DNA of 64,000 nucleotides from Lunularia cruciata (GCA_948567375.1 OX419757.1:56172001-56236000), one strand, 5' to 3'. Shown: positions 11,151 through 24,720, counted from the stretch's first letter. The notes: a model not told the origin generated them from the letters alone. Translations and numbers: made by a program.

Positions 11151-13520
11151 ACTCTATATTATCATTTGTAGACAAAATGTAATTTTTATTACTAAATTGG
11201 TGATGCAAAGACTCATCTCCCTTTGGTAGGCAATGGTTGCTTCTTCATTTTTTGCCTTTTGGATGGCCACCAATGCTTGGTCAATCATCAATTGTCCCAC
11301 TTGCAATTCCAATTTTTGGCATAGCCTCTCAATTTTCACCTTCTCTTTGGCTGCAAACTTCTTAAGATCTACTTCAGTCTTTCAAAGAGTCTCAAATTGA
11401 CTCTTCATCAAATTTTTCTCTTCATCCAAATCTTGCAATGAACCTCACATTGTGTTCAATTTTGTCTCCAATTCCTTGATCTGCTTGGTCTTCAACAGCT
11501 TGCTCTTCTCTTGCTCTTCATGTGTTATCCTCAAGGTATCTAGCTCTTCTTGCAAGGAAATCAACTCCACACCTTGTTTCTTCTACTCTTCACAAAGGTA
11601 AAATTCTTTGCTCTTCAAGGAAGCTACCTCCAACTTATGTTGCTCCAATTGTGCATGCATCTTAGTCACCATAGTTGAATAGCCCAATATCTATGGGAAG
11701 TTTTTCTTGTATCTCAATAGTGTGTATCCAAGACCATCATCAAAGGCAACAAGATATTGTGAGCATACCTCACCCTAGGAATTTCTCAAATAAAAAAATT
11801 CTCATCTTTTTGGTCAACCATCTCCTAGTTTGGATGGGTTGGGAGGTACATCCTTGATAAAGTTCCTATAGTGGTTCCTTGGTACTCTTTGGAATATCTT
11901 TCTCTTCATCCTCATCAACATTTCCTTTTTCCTCAATTCTAGAATAGGTAGCTTCTTAGGTCCTTTTGGTGAAGTGTGCTTTGGGGTGAGCATGTTGCTG
12001 ATTCCTCTCCTTCTTGGCTCTTGGTATCTTCTTTGTCTTATGGTTTGTTTGATGCTTCTCCTTCTTGATCAGAATCCATTTTGTGCACTTCTGAATATCT
12101 ATCCTCTTCTTCTTTGGGTTGGGTGTCTTCCTCTTCATCTAACTCCTTGATAGCTTGAGGTCTCTTTGCCGTCTTCCAAATAGTAGACTTCTTGATGGTG
12201 GGTGGTGTGGAACTTGCGCTTCTTCTCCTTCTTCATCATACTCACAAACTCCCCCATCTCTTGATACTTCTCATCCACCTCCAGCATGAGCTCCATGTGG
12301 TCCTTCATGTGGTCTTTCTTCAAGATAGGAAGGTGATACTTTGTGATCCAGAAATTCCAACTTCTCTTCCTCAATGAGTTAACAATTAATGTAGAAATTT
12401 ACCCCAAAGTGCATCAAGTAGTGTGGTCTTGGTCCATCAAACATGTTGTAACTCTTTTGTACATGGGTGTGGAAGATCCAACCCTAATTAACTGGTCCTT
12501 CTAAAAATAGGTGTTCTATTTTTAGAAGAATACAATCTACAAGTTGGTAAGATAGGTGGTACATTGGGGCTTGAAGATCTTCATGTTTGACCCAAAAATA
12601 TTCCCTTAAGCTGGGTTCTTGTAATTGGCCACTCACTATCTATTGATGGGATGCCTATCATGGGCAAAAGCCTTATTGATCTAGCTATTTAGGCTGAAAT
12701 GAGACTCAAAAGTATAATGCCTTGCCACTCTTGGCTCTCTTCTCAATGTCTTTTTCCAATGGAAGGGTGTCCATCTCTCACATCTTAATACTACATCTTC
12801 ATCATTTATTCTTCATACTTTCTTCATCCCTCAAAGCTCTAGAGCCATAGTACGCACGGTATACTCCTAATTCCACAAAAGAAAGCTCATTCTCAACCTT
12901 TGAAATATCACTCTTTAGGCAGCCATTTCCCATGGATCTACAGTTAGGGTGTTCAAATTAAGAGGTAATCTGAGTGGAAATTGTCTTCACCATTGTGCTA
13001 ACAATCAATCTCCTCACAAAGAAATTCTTGACTTCTTCTCTACTCACTTGGATTGCAAGAAGTGAATGCTTGAAGAATGGAAAGCTAAGAAATCCAAAAA
13101 CTCTCCACCATGGGAACTCAAGTTTAAAGTGGTTTTTCCTCCCTTGCTCATGATAATCTTTACTCACCTATCACTCTCCACTTGTGTGAGCTATCTTTGG
13201 AGGTGGTCTTTGCATGTGCTAAAAATCTATGTATTGTTTGTCTTTCTTCACCAAAGATTCATCTTCCTCTTCTAAAGACAAGGTCTACTGTTTGGAAGAA
13301 AAAATGTTGTCTCTATGAAATTGTGACCATTGTTCATGAAGACTTCAGTTTGACAAAGTGTTTCTTTGAAAGACAAGATCTTCACCCAAAAATCAAGTTT
13401 CACAAGTTTTTCCTCCTAAAGGTATGAATTTTTCTCTTCACTCCAGCCTAAACAAAGAAATATGTAACAAAGTAATAAAATTTGAATTTCTTGGCACTAC
13501 ATACCTCCTTCCTCAAATGT
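11150..13520 (-). pseudogene. Unrecognised multicopy coding family, copy 1
   Basis: This is an inverted homologue of 16,130-18,480 along its whole length, including the region upstream of a shared ATG (here at 12,926 on the minus strand, start MAA). Coding pieces on the minus strand are RFGFLSF-type residues (12,958-13,167), MELMLEVDEKYQEMGEFVSM (12,135-12,374), a Lys-rich block (11,956-12,138) and LCQKLELQVGQLMIDQALVAI (11,154-11,339). The C-terminal half is rich in Lys, Glu and Leu and likely coiled-coil. I do not recognise the family. Two decayed copies with matching flanks suggest a transposon-borne ORF, perhaps a gag-like protein, but no LTR, RT or terminal repeat was found. Stops and frameshifts are frequent. 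Confidence 0.6.
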
Positions 13521-16129
13521 GAACATCTCTATGAACACATCAAAGGTCTTCCAAAGCTATCATCCATAGTACCTCCTTACCTACCAACCATTGACTCTTG
13601 TGGCAAATAAATTTTCTTCTAGTTGTGGAGACCTATTTTCATAAACTTGCATAACTTGTTCAGGACTCATCTAGCAAAGACTAAGTTTCCTTGGAAATTT
13701 CATGTGTTTATTGTTGTAAAGTAAAACCATATCATCCTACTTCACTGATGTCTTTCTCAACTTTTTATCATGCCATGCTTTTATCTTATGTTGGTATCTT
13801 ATTTGTCATGTACCATATATACCTACTAAAAGTCTGGAATTTTATATATTTAAACTTAACAAACATAGTGAACTTGCTCTCTTCTACATGTAAGAGAAGT
13901 ACCTTCTTAATCTTCATTGTACGTACAATTAATATTTTATTGGGTTGATTTGCTTGATTTTTATATCAGTCAAATAATAAATTGTATAATAAGAATTATT
14001 ATTAAATTTAGGAAAAAAATAAAATACAACATATTCAGAAAATGAAGGACTTATCATATAATAATTAAATGTGTACACTTTTTGCTTTATTTTTTTGAAA
14101 GTACTAATCTTTGGACCATCATGGTCTAGGAAGCCTGAGCATCATCATCATTTATAATTCTTGAGGATATGCTTCTTCTATCATAAACATACATCCTTCA
14201 TTTCTAAAAATTGTTGTTATAGTTGTATAACTAAGTTCACACTAGCATTGCAAGATGTTAACTTTGCATGGATTTTGATATGCATGTGACATTGTATGTC
14301 AAATGGTATATGTAAGTTTTCTACCTCTTCTTAATCCCACAAATGTTATATGTAGTTTTTCTACTTCTTCTTAAGCACTACTAATAGATGATCGATTAGG
14401 TTTAGGAGTGGTTTAAACAAAGTCTATTTTTAATGCTTATGGTAGAAGCAAACTCTAGAAAGGTGATGTATGCTTTACTCCTTGATCTCCAAAAAAATTT
14501 GTAGATCTTTTATATGTTTTCTTAAATCCAGTTCCAATGTTTTCATTTTTCAAGGATCAACTTCTAAGTAAGCACTTGGTGTTTCTTAGTTTTAAAAAAC
14601 ACTTTAGATGTAAACAGGTTGGACTCATGATAAAAATCCCAAACTTCAGCATTAGGAAGAAGACCACTCATGGCTTGAATAACCAGATATTTAAAAGACC
14701 AACTAATTTAAGTCCACTTGGAAAATCTTATCTCCAAAGTATTTGCTTTTCTGGTAAGTACATGCTCTTGGAGCAACACATTTGGACTTGGACCTTAATC
14801 ATACAAAACTTTTAAAATTACAAACAATTTTTCTTTATCTAAGATATAAATTATACACCTATAGACTAATACCAACTTAGGAAAGTTAATTTTTTTCCTT
14901 ACAAGACTTACTCCCATAATATTACCAAGAGTGCTCTTTCTTACCCCATGTGTCCTATTAATATCATAAGAATCACTAAAGTGCACTTTTTCATTAAGAT
15001 TTATGATACACACTTTGGCATTTTGTCAAAATGATCCCAAATAGAGATTTGAGGAAGGAATAATTGGAGATTATTGGGATGATTCTTGATAGTCTCACTA
15101 CAATGTATCCAAAAAAACAAATTGTAATTGAAATATGAAAGAAAATAAAACCTAATATTGAAATCTTGCTATCAAATACTTTTAGCATTAGATTTGTTAA
15201 AGAAACCAAAATAGCAAATAAAAGACCTGCATACCAAAAATTCTACTAGCTATTAAGCTAATAGAATTTCTTGGTTATATATAATTTTATTCTATAATTT
15301 CTTGTCAATTTAGGTTATAATTTTTCATAAGTTTTTTGGATATTCTAGATTTATTTTTTCCTTGAGAGTGAAATTTCAAAGATTTCATTACTCTATGCTC
15401 TTGAACTAACATTCTACATTTGGAATTCAAGGAGTTAGACTAGTTGCGTGTTAGAAAATAGAGAAAAGTACAATAAAAACATAGATGTTTATTCCATCAT
15501 ATATGAACTCATGTCAAGGAAGATATGCAAGGGTAAAAGATAGGGGCTAAATTTATTTAAGGAAGGTTGTAATAAGGTAAGGGGTAATAGATGTTGGTCC
15601 TTCCACAAAGAAAGGGAAGAACATGATGAAGCTAGTGGAGTCCTCAAAGTCTTTGTTGGATAAAATTGAATATCTATGTTGATCATCATTTTCTAAGAGT
15701 AGCTTGAGGGAAGATGCGGTGAGGTTTATATATTCCTCAAAGTTCTTGCATGATAGGAATAACCATCCACATAGACCATTATTTTCTAGGGATTACCTTA
15801 GTTTAGGTGTAGAGGTGTAGATTTGTAGGTGTAGGGTTGTAGATCTATTGAAGACAATATCTTCTTCAAGGGCATTCAAGAAGTTGGAAAAGGTGGAACT
15901 TTAGACCTTGGCAAGAATAAAACTTTTATCATAGTCAAATGGAAGAACTTTATGAAGAGAGATACCGTCATTTATAGGTTTCATATTACATGGTTGAGTA
16001 AGGATAATTATTGCACTTTCTAGAATATATCAATTAAACAAGAATTTTATGTACCAACTTGCTAAGAGAATGTGAAATTGAAGTCTAACTCTCATTACTT
16101 CTTTATTATCAATAATTGATCAAAATTCC
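13521..16129. other. AT-rich spacer between the inverted copies
   Basis: About 2.6 kb with no reading frame related to known families. Short frames such as 14,537-14,815 have no recognisable motif. AT-rich tracts occur near 13,960-14,100 and 15,230-15,360. I see no RNA gene. Confidence 0.6.
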
Positions 16130-19025
16130 AACAAAGGATGATATTTCAATGCAAGATCTCTATAGTGCTTGGGAAATTCAAATTCTCCTACTTTGTTACA
16201 TTTTTCTTTGTTTAGGCTAGAGTGAAAAGGGGAATTCCAACCCACAAAACTTGATTTTTGGGTGAAGACCATGTCTTTGGAAGATATGCCTCTTTACTAG
16301 ATGGAAATTTTCATGCATAATGATCACAAATTTCATTGCAGACAATGTTTTCTGGACCATCTTTGGAAGACAGAATGGACTATCTTAGGAAGAGGAGGAT
16401 GATTCTTTGGTGAAGAACCAACAATACATAGTTTTCAAGCATATGCAAGGACAACCTTCAAAGATGGCTCATACAAGTGGAGGGTGATAGGTAACTAAAG
16501 ACCATTGCAAACAAGAAAATCTACTATAAACTTGAGATTCCCATGGTGGAGAGGTTTCAGATTTCTTAGCTGTCAGTTCTTCATAAATGTTTACTTTTTG
16601 CAATCCAAGTGAGTAGAGGAGAAATTGAGAGTTGATTTGTGAGGAAATTGATTGCTAGCTCAATGTTGAGACCACTTCCACTTGGATTACTAAGAGCGCT
16701 TTTAATTTGAAGACCTTAGGTGTTGATATATAGGAAATGGCTGCCCAAAGAGTGGCATTGCAGAGGTTGAGAATGAGATTTCTTTAGTGGAATTGGGAGT
16801 ATACCTTGGTGCTATAGCTCTAGAACTTTGAGGGACAAAGAAAGTAGTATTGGGAGGGTTGAGAGCAAATGTGAGGGAGTGGACACCCTTCCATTGGAGA
16901 AAGACATAAGGAAAAGAGCCAAGAGTGGAAGAAGGTTATACCTTTGAGTTTCAATTCAGCTTGAACAGCAAAATGTAGGGAAAGATCTATAAGGCCTTTA
17001 CCCATTATAAGCATACCACCAATGGATGGTTTGTGGCCAATGGTAAGAATCCAGCTTGAAGGGAGATTATTGGTGCAATCATGAAGATCTTCAAGCCCCA
17101 ATATACCACATATGTTACTAACTTGTAGGTTGCATTCTTTGAACACTTGTTTTTTGAAAAATCAATTAATTGGGAGCAAATCTTCCATACCCATGTACAA
17201 AAGATGCCAATGTGTTTGATAAGCTAGGACCACACTACTTGAGGCTCTTTGAGATGCATTTCTATATCAGTCATGGTTTACTCATCAAGGAGGAGAAGTT
17301 GAAATTTTTGGATAATAAAGTGTCACCTTCCTATTTCAAAGACAACCCCAAGGACTTGCACAAGATGGAGCTCATGTGGGAAGCAAATGAGAAGTATCAA
17401 AAGATGGAGGATTTTGTTAGTCTGATGAAGAAGGAGAAAAAGTAAAATTTCTACACCACCCCCAACATCAAGAAGTCTACTATTTGGAAGAGGGCAAAAA
17501 GACTTCAAGCTATCAAGGAGTCAAATGAAGAGGAAGACACTCAACTTGGAGAAGAAGAGGAAAGACCTTCAAAAGTGCACAAAATGGATTTTGACCAAGA
17601 AGGAGAACTATCAAAGGAACAACAAGATGAAGAAGATATCAAGAGCCAAGAAGGACAGGACCTTGGAGAAGCCAATGTATGAGGAATTAGCAACATGCAC
17701 ACCCTCAAGCACACTTCACCAAAAGGATCCAAGAAGCTACCTATTCAAGAATTAGAGAAAGAAGGAAATAGCAATAAAGATGAAGAGAAAGATCTTCCAA
17801 AGAGTATTGAGGAACCACTATAGGAATTTGGGGAAGGAAGCACCTCCCAACCCATTGAGATTGGAAGGCTATTGACCGGGGAAGATGAGCAATTTGTTAT
17901 TCAAAAATTGCTTAGGATGAGGCACACTTACAACATCTTTATGCCTTTGATGATGCTCTTGGATACCCACTACAGATATTAAGCTATTCAACTCTGGTGA
18001 CTAAGATGCATGCTCAATTAGAGCAACAAACATTGGAAGTAGCTTCCTTGAAGAGCAAAAATATTTGTGTTTGTGAAGAGTAGAAGAAACAAGTGTGGAT
18101 TCTATTGCCTTGCAAGAAGGGCTAGATATCTTAAGGACATCTTGTGAAGAGTAGGAGAAGAGCAAGAAATGAAGACCAAGTGGATCTAGAATTGGAGAAG
18201 GAATTGACTATGATACAAGGGTCTTAGTAGGATTTGGATGAAGAGAACCATTTGATGAAGAGTTAATTTGAGACTCTTTGGAAGTCTACATGAGATCTTT
18301 AGAAGTTGGAAACCAATGAGAAGGAAAAATCCAAGAAGTTAATTTGTCATTTGATATTTCAAGTGAGACAATTGATGACTGACCAAGCATTGGCGACCAT
18401 CCAAAAGGTGAACTATGAGGAAGCAACAAAAGGGAGATGAGTCTTGGGATCACTAATTACCAAGAAATAGTGAAGAATCTGCATGATAGATTGAAGGTGG
18501 TGCATTAGGAACTCCTCAATGCAACAGTTTATTTGAAAGAGGAGAAGCTCAAAAAGCTCAAGCTCTTGGTGGTAGCTCTTACTTCTACACCAATCAAGAC
18601 TCTTAAAGATGGTGAATTGAGTGTAAAATTGCTAGTGAGGAGGTCAAAAGAGGACAAGCATCAAAATGTGGTGAAGCAGTGTATGACATTATGGAGAAGA
18701 TGATGGTGGAGTTCATAGAGAACACTACCATCGTAGATGAAGTACATGAGCTCCAACTAGCACTTCAAAAACTCATGGAGCCACTTGAAGATCAAACCTT
18801 GAAGTGGATCGCCTTAGGACTTAGGACTTAGGATTGGGATGAAGTTTCTAGAGTTGAGAAAGAGCCTATGGATGCTATTGCTTTTTGTTAGAGCTCATTT
18901 TGATGAGGTAGTGGAGATTTTAGAGCTAGAGGAGAAGTTTGAGGAGGAACCAAAGACCTTAGAGATAGTTGATCAGGTAGTGGAGCAACACATTGTCTTG
19001 GTTGTATCCTCCTAGAGTTGGATCT
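16130..19025 (+). pseudogene. Unrecognised multicopy coding family, copy 2
   Basis: Matches copy 1 in inverted orientation and extends further at its 3' end. An ATG at about 16,738 opens MAAQRV...EVENEISLVELGVYLG. Later blocks are FTHYKHTTNGWFVANGK (about 16,990), FFEHLFFEKSINWEQIF (about 17,135), LGPHYLRLFEMHFYISHGLL (17,225) and MELMWEANEKYQKMEDFVSL (17,365). A Lys/Glu-rich stretch is at 17,525-17,755 and coiled-coil-like segments lie to 19,020 (for example DIMEKMMVEFIENTTIVDEV near 18,680). Taken across frames the ancestral protein would be roughly 700 residues. No catalytic motif is visible. Many stops and frameshifts show it is dead. Confidence 0.6.
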
Positions 19026-19374
19026 AGTAGTGGCCATGATTGACTATAGGTATTTCTAGCGGTAGCTATTTGTTAGTTTTTGTTGTAGTTCTTAATTCTG
19101 AGTGTCTACAACTATTAAGCTCAACATTTGAAGTGCTACATCCTCCAATAATTATTGGTGAATAAATTGAAAGAGCTTCTTTGCTCTTTGTTGCTTTCCT
19201 CAAACTTTCTCATAAAGATTCTTGATTTTTGTTTGCACTTTGGGTGAAGATCAATAAACATTACAAAAAGTTGAGTATGTCTCACTAACTTTGGAGTGAT
19301 TGCTTGATGCAACTATAATGTTGTAAGTAACCCAAGTGAGAAGATTGAATGAATAGATTTTCATGAAGATCCTA

Positions 19375-19865
19375 TGATATCTTGAAGAGAGTGCCTTTCA
19401 AAGAGATACAATTTTGTTTCAATCAAGGCATTGCCTTCAAAAGGGTGGGACATTTTTTCATGAAGATATTGCCTCTAAAGGTTAGGACATTGGGTTTCAA
19501 GCAAAGATAGTGCCTTGAGATGAGTAGAACATTGGTCTTGAAAAAAGATGGTGCTCTTCAAAGGGTAGAACATTACGGTTTGCTAAAGATTATGCCTTTG
19601 GGAGGATAGAACAGTATCCTTGGTGAAGTCAATGCTTTTAGAAGGGTGTGACATTGACTTCATGGGATGGGATCTTTAGAAAGGCTGAACACTAACTTTG
19701 GAATATTGCAGGCAAGATCTTATGAAGGAGCAAGGATTTTTGGAAGATTGGCATCTTCCAAAGAAGTTACGGTCTTCAGAAGATCCCACCTCTTGTCTTT
19801 GGAAAGGTAGGACACTTATCTTAGTAGAATCTTTGGGAGACCTTTGGATAAGAGGAGCACGTCTC
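19375..19865. repeat. Degenerate ~41-bp minisatellite
   Basis: About 8-11 diverged units with a shared core resembling 'TTGCCTTTNAAAGGGTAGGA' followed by 'CATT...TTCA..AAAGAT'. Unit lengths drift between about 38 and 44 bp, so a long reading frame is not kept. It begins shortly after the end of the unrecognised coding family. Confidence 0.7.
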
Positions 19866-20035
19866 ATTTTTAACCATCACTTCTTAGAATTCATTGGAAT
19901 TGTATACTTTCATGCAACTGATTATTCTTAGTTTTTTCTATAGTGCACCTTCTTGGTGTCATTGTCCTTTCATGGGAGTTGTCTTTGTTCAGAATGTACA
20001 AAGCAATGTAAGAATATAACCCAAAAACTTGCCTA

Positions 20036-22209
20036 TGTTCATTCTTTTCTTTTCTCTCTTTTGGAACACACCAGATGCTTAGCTATGGGGCTTATGGATA
20101 GGAGGTCATATGTAGACCTCTTACTCATAGGTTAAGCTCACTTCTTTGCCCCAACCATTGGAACCTTCTATCCTTTTTTCTAATGTTCCTTCTATTGGGT
20201 AGGGAAATAAAGGGCAACTTGACCTACCATCACAACACGCACTCCCGGCCAATGGACATCACTTCCACCATCCCATGGAGAACTCCTAAGGAAAAGGAAC
20301 CTAAGCACAATGCAAGCCCACTGATCCAATCCAAACCAATACAATCAAGCATGCAAACCACATAGAGGATACAAACACAAGCAAATTGACAACAAATTTC
20401 CATGATTTGGATAAGATGGTGCATAAGAGAACAATTGCTCTGTCCAAGATCTGTTTTCCATCTGAATTCCAAGTGTTGCTTCCAAGAGTTGGACTTTTAT
20501 GCCTTTTTGTTGGGAAATATCTATGAGACTCAAACTAAGATACCTTCCTTTGTATAGCTCTAATTCAAATGAGTTTAGGTTCAATGGAAATCCTATGAGA
20601 TGAAATTTCTAATGATAAAAAGCAAGCTATCATTTGACTACTATAGTTCTTGTGACACTCACTTGAACTTTGTTTAGTGTTGTAGTCTAAACCCTAATAA
20701 TGAAGCCCTAATTTTGAAACCCTAATTAAGTGTCAAGCCATGGTTCTTAGAAAAATCAAACCAGACTTTTGATTCAAAGGTTCAAATAAATTCTCAGCAA
20801 ACTAAAAATCCTCAACCTTCACCCAAATGAAAGAATTGTCATTTAATTGGAGTTGGGAACAAAGTAATTCCTTGAAGCTTATGATAGTATTTGCAATAGA
20901 GACTGTTGCATCAGATCAGATCTCTCCATAAATATTAAGCCTACCAAATTTTACTTGGTAGTTATTTGTCTCTCTATCTACATCTGTATGAAATTTGAAA
21001 TTTTAACTCAACTCTAATCCCTAGATATGGATCAGTTCCCAAATTGTACTAACTTTTGAGCTCTACAGACCCAAGTATACTTGATCCAAGACCTTAAATA
21101 TTTAAATATTTCACATGAAACCTTTGCTCATAGGTGCAAGACCTAACCACTAATACTACTAGAAATGTTCATAATTTTGATTCAAACAAGAGCTTGAAAA
21201 GTGACCAAAACTCCAAACATGATCATAATCTATTTCCCAATACTTTCATTTCCAACACTCCAACTTCAATTGGTCAGATTGGATTTGAGATTAACTTAAA
21301 ATAGGAATTTCTTGAGCTTAACATGACTAACACTTTGTCTACTCCAAAAAACCACTAACAAATCATGACTAAGTAAGATGAAACTCTCAAATCCTCTAAT
21401 TTATGCCCTTGGGTATGAATTTGACCTCCTTTTATTTCATTTTAGCATATCATACTTAGGTTTAACTCAAATCTCTTGTTTCTTATCTTCAAACCATAGC
21501 CTATCTGATCCTCTCTTCCACCTTGGTCTTTTATCCAGGATTCCTTTCCTTAACTCTCCTCCAAACATCAAAAACCTCTCAACTTCTCTTATTAAGATTC
21601 AATTCTTGCTATTTTTTCATTTAGCCTTCTCCTTTTTTGACACATGGACCCCACAACTCCAACTTGAAGTCCTTGAAAAAAATTAGACTCCTCTTCTTCT
21701 ACACAAATACATGAATTTTCAAGTTCCAGACTAGTACATAAGTAAGCATAGGAAGGATAATTGGATCTAGGTTTTGCATTATGGATGCCATTAACATAGC
21801 TCCAAAATATGCCACCATCCAAACCCCAAAAGTGATCATGATGTAGATCTAAAACCTGATGAGAAAATTATTTGGGAGTGGTAGATCAAGAGCATGAAAC
21901 ATCTCTTGTTCCAACTCTTCCTCCGCCATTCTCTCCCACACTTTGCTACAACTCTCACTCTCAACATCCTTCTCCCGCTCAAGACTCCTAAAGTAAAATA
22001 CACCCCATCTACCAAATTTCTACCACCTATATAAATGAAAGCCCTCAAAGAGAACACAATTGTAATCTATGTGGCTAATCACTTAAATGTACATAGATTG
22101 CTCATATGGCAATAGCTCAACTATGGGATCTATCATACAATCTATTCCAATAATATGGAGATAAATTGCACTAAACTACTCTTTCATTGGTTGCACAAAC
22201 CACAACACA
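20036..22209 (+). repeat. 2.2-kb LTR, copy 1 (possibly 5' LTR of element C)
   Basis: Collinear along nearly its full length with 48,739-50,955 in the same orientation, starting TGTTCATTCTTTTCTTTTC here and TGTCGTACTTTTCTTTTC there. Both end in a CCACAACA block. A possible 5-bp target duplication is GCCTA (20,031-20,035) and GCCAA (22,210-22,214). The last ~160 bp also occur at 36,700-36,861. Its size suits an LTR of a large gypsy element. Gag-like sequence begins about 530 bp downstream, so it may be the 5' LTR of element C, but no matching 3' LTR was found. Confidence 0.7.
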
Positions 22210-22739
22210 GCCAATAAAAGAAAGAAGAGGAAACAAGAGCTTTGCAAAGATTGAGAAGATTTTGATGTTCTTCATCAAAATTTTGTGAAGAAACTGAAGG
22301 TACTATTGAACAAGTGAATCATTGACCCAAAAGGAGAAGTCAATGGACTACAAGTCACCTCAGCTATACTTAGAGACCCAAAGCTCAATAAGTAACAAGT
22401 AGACTTAACTTTGATCTTGATACAACATCCACCAATCTATCAAATGATGAAGATCATCCTAGTGATGATTGGGATGACATCAACCAATGTCACCAAAGTA
22501 AAGGAAGTCCAAACTTCAAGTTAGGTCCTATTCATTGTAAAAGTAAAGAAGAAGAAGAAGATGTACTAGCCAAAGATAAGGACTCTTCAAAAGAAGAAGG
22601 TTTAGTGTCTTAAGAGATTGATACCACTCGGAGTATGCATTTACTTGTTTTGACCCAAACATTGGCCTTACTTTCGCTACCATTGTTTACACCACTACCA
22701 CTACTAATGGCAAACCCTATGTCATTTACACATCAAGGA
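22210..22739 (+). other. Leader-like region before gag of element C
   Basis: No coding homology. Purine-rich stretches (GAAGAAGAAGAAGATG near 22,548) resemble a retrotransposon leader. No primer-binding site could be assigned. Confidence 0.4.
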
Positions 22740-23530
22740 TATTAATGATTTAGAGGATGAGAGGAGGATGATGACCCTGATGCCTTTATCAAGGAGTTTG
22801 AATCTATCTCCTTTGCCAATAGAGAAGACTTGGATCCTAATCAACTTCAAAATTTTCCCAATTTACTTTGCAAGTGTGCAAGAAGTTAGCATACTCATGC
22901 TAGTCAGAACGGAGCCAATGTTACAACTTGACCAGATTTAAGACAAAGATTTTTGGATCTCTTTAGAGAATTGGATTACAAGGCAAATGTGTTTCCTACA
23001 TTTGGGGTGGAAAGAAATAGAAAAATTAAGAGACTATATGGAGAGGTTTAATAGTCTCCTTGCACAAATTATTGATCCAACAATAGGTATGTGATATTTA
23101 GAAGCCAAGGTAGTGTCTTGGTTCCTAGGTGGTTTATCTCTAGAGATTTGAATTTTTTCTTGGGAATGAGAACATGATACATTGGCAAAGGTGGTCAAAT
23201 CAGTAGACTTATACAAAGCCACCTAAGTATATCCTTAGAGAAAATATTGATGATCCATAATAAAGGGAGAAGGAACAAGAAAGAAAAGAAGACCTTGCAA
23301 GGATCATCTTTGTTTGACCCAGACTCTTCAAGTTCTGATTCTTCACCTGAATCTTCATCTTCAAAAGAAGAGAAGAAGAAGCAACACACTCAATATCTCT
23401 TAGAGTATGAATTCCTATTCTTTATTGACTACTTTGCTTTGCAACATCTTGTGAAGAAGGCAGACCTTTCAAGAAGGATTGCAGATGGGTGTTGTTATTG
23501 TAGGAGTTCACCTACACCATTGAAGTAAGG
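22740..23530 (+). pseudogene. gag remnant of gypsy element C
   Basis: The frame near 23,030-23,140 reads LRDYMERFNSLLAQI...EAKVVSWFLGGL, the 'sLRdYvxRF...F..GL' pattern of retrotransposon gag. A Ser/Glu-rich, Lys-rich tail (23,300-23,400) and a short Cys-containing segment (CCYC, about 23,490) follow, perhaps a relic of a zinc knuckle. Several stops are present. It differs clearly from the gag of elements A and B. Gag would form the particle shell. Confidence 0.65.
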
Positions 23531-23615
23531 AAGTATATACATCATAAAAATGCAAACTCTCTCTCCAGGTTGGCAACAGAAGATCAATACAAGGAGCTAA
23601 AAGATGACTTTCCAG

Positions 23616-23747
23616 ATGAAGAGCTCTTCTAATCAACAACATCTCAAAGGAACCACTATTGGAAGGAATATAGATATTTGGATGAAGAGCTCTTCTAGTT
23701 ACTAACACCTCAAAGGACCCACTACTAGAAGGAATATAGATATTTGC
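23616..23747 (+). repeat. 66-bp tandem duplication in element C
   Basis: Two adjacent 66-bp units start ATGAAGAGCTCTTCTA and end in a GGAAGGAATATAGATATTTG block. Sixty-six is a multiple of three (22 codons), so the duplication would have kept the element's frame. The units differ at several positions. Confidence 0.85.
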
Positions 23748-23799
23748 AAACCTTACAAGGCCTTGAAGGATTGGACCCAAAACAAAGGGCAGTATTTCT

Positions 23800-24720
23800 T
23801 CACCAAATTGGACCTTATCAATTGAAGATTGAGGTTCTCTTCAAGTTGGGAGTAGATGAAGTCCTACAGAAATGATTAAAGTCCTACCTAGTGGGTATAG
23901 TAATAAAGACACTTCATTTTCAGGCCTTGAGAGGACACTATGCATTAAAACACACTGTCAAGAAGATAGTAGCTACAAGATAGTAGTGGCCTATGATGTA
24001 CAAGGATGTACAATAATACAACAAGAAGTGTGATGCTTGATAGTAGATTGGTAACCTAACTCCTAGCACATAAGGGTCCTTACTACCAATTTTACCTCTT
24101 GCTCCATAATGGGGTATTGACTTTGTGGGACCAATCCAACCAACTACGAGAATCATGAGGAAGATTTTATGCATAGATTATGCTACCAAGATTGTAGAGT
24201 CAAAGGCTACAAGGAGAGATGAAGCAAAAATAGTTGCAAAATTTTTCTTCCAAAACACCATTTCTTGTTATGGCTGCACACTAGAATTAGTGAGTGATCA
24301 AGGGAGTCACTTCTTGAGTACACTTGTGGAAGCCCTTATTGAGTATTTTGAAATCAAACACCAAAAGACAACTCCTTATAATCCAAAAGCCAATGGATTA
24401 ATGGAGAAATCCAATGGATTACTATACCAAATACTCAACAAGGTAACTTTAAGTTATGGATACAGTTGGGATGTTAAGTTGCAAGGTGGGCTTTGGGCTT
24501 ACTACACTACAGAGAAGATCACACCTTGATAGATGCTGTACTTTCTCACAAATGAGTTGCACCCAATTTTATCCATTGAATTTGCAATACCTCCCTATAG
24601 GATTATTTCAGATGATAGACTATCAAAAAAGGAGAGTAAAGATTTTTGTCTTCATCAATTGATGTGGTTGGACAAAAAGCAAGATAAAGCAAATGAAAAT
24701 ACTAAAGATGTCAGCTAGAG
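23800..24720 (+). pseudogene. Integrase of gypsy element C (RT deleted)
   Basis: The zinc-binding part reads LRGHYALKHTVKKI...WWPMMYKD...YNKKCD (about 23,925-24,035). The core frame 24,125-24,529 is open for 134 codons. Catalytic residues are visible: Asp in WGIDFVGPI just upstream (about 24,115), Asp in LVSDQGSHF (about 24,290) and Glu in NGLMEKSNG (about 24,395). All three acidic residues are therefore still encoded, unlike in elements A, B and D. A stop at 24,527 and a frame change break the C-terminal part (to about 24,720). No RT or RNase H lies between gag and integrase, implying a deletion of roughly 2 kb. The first part (from about 23,760, LQGLEGLDPKQRAVFLHQ) is the linker before the zinc domain. 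Confidence 0.85.
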
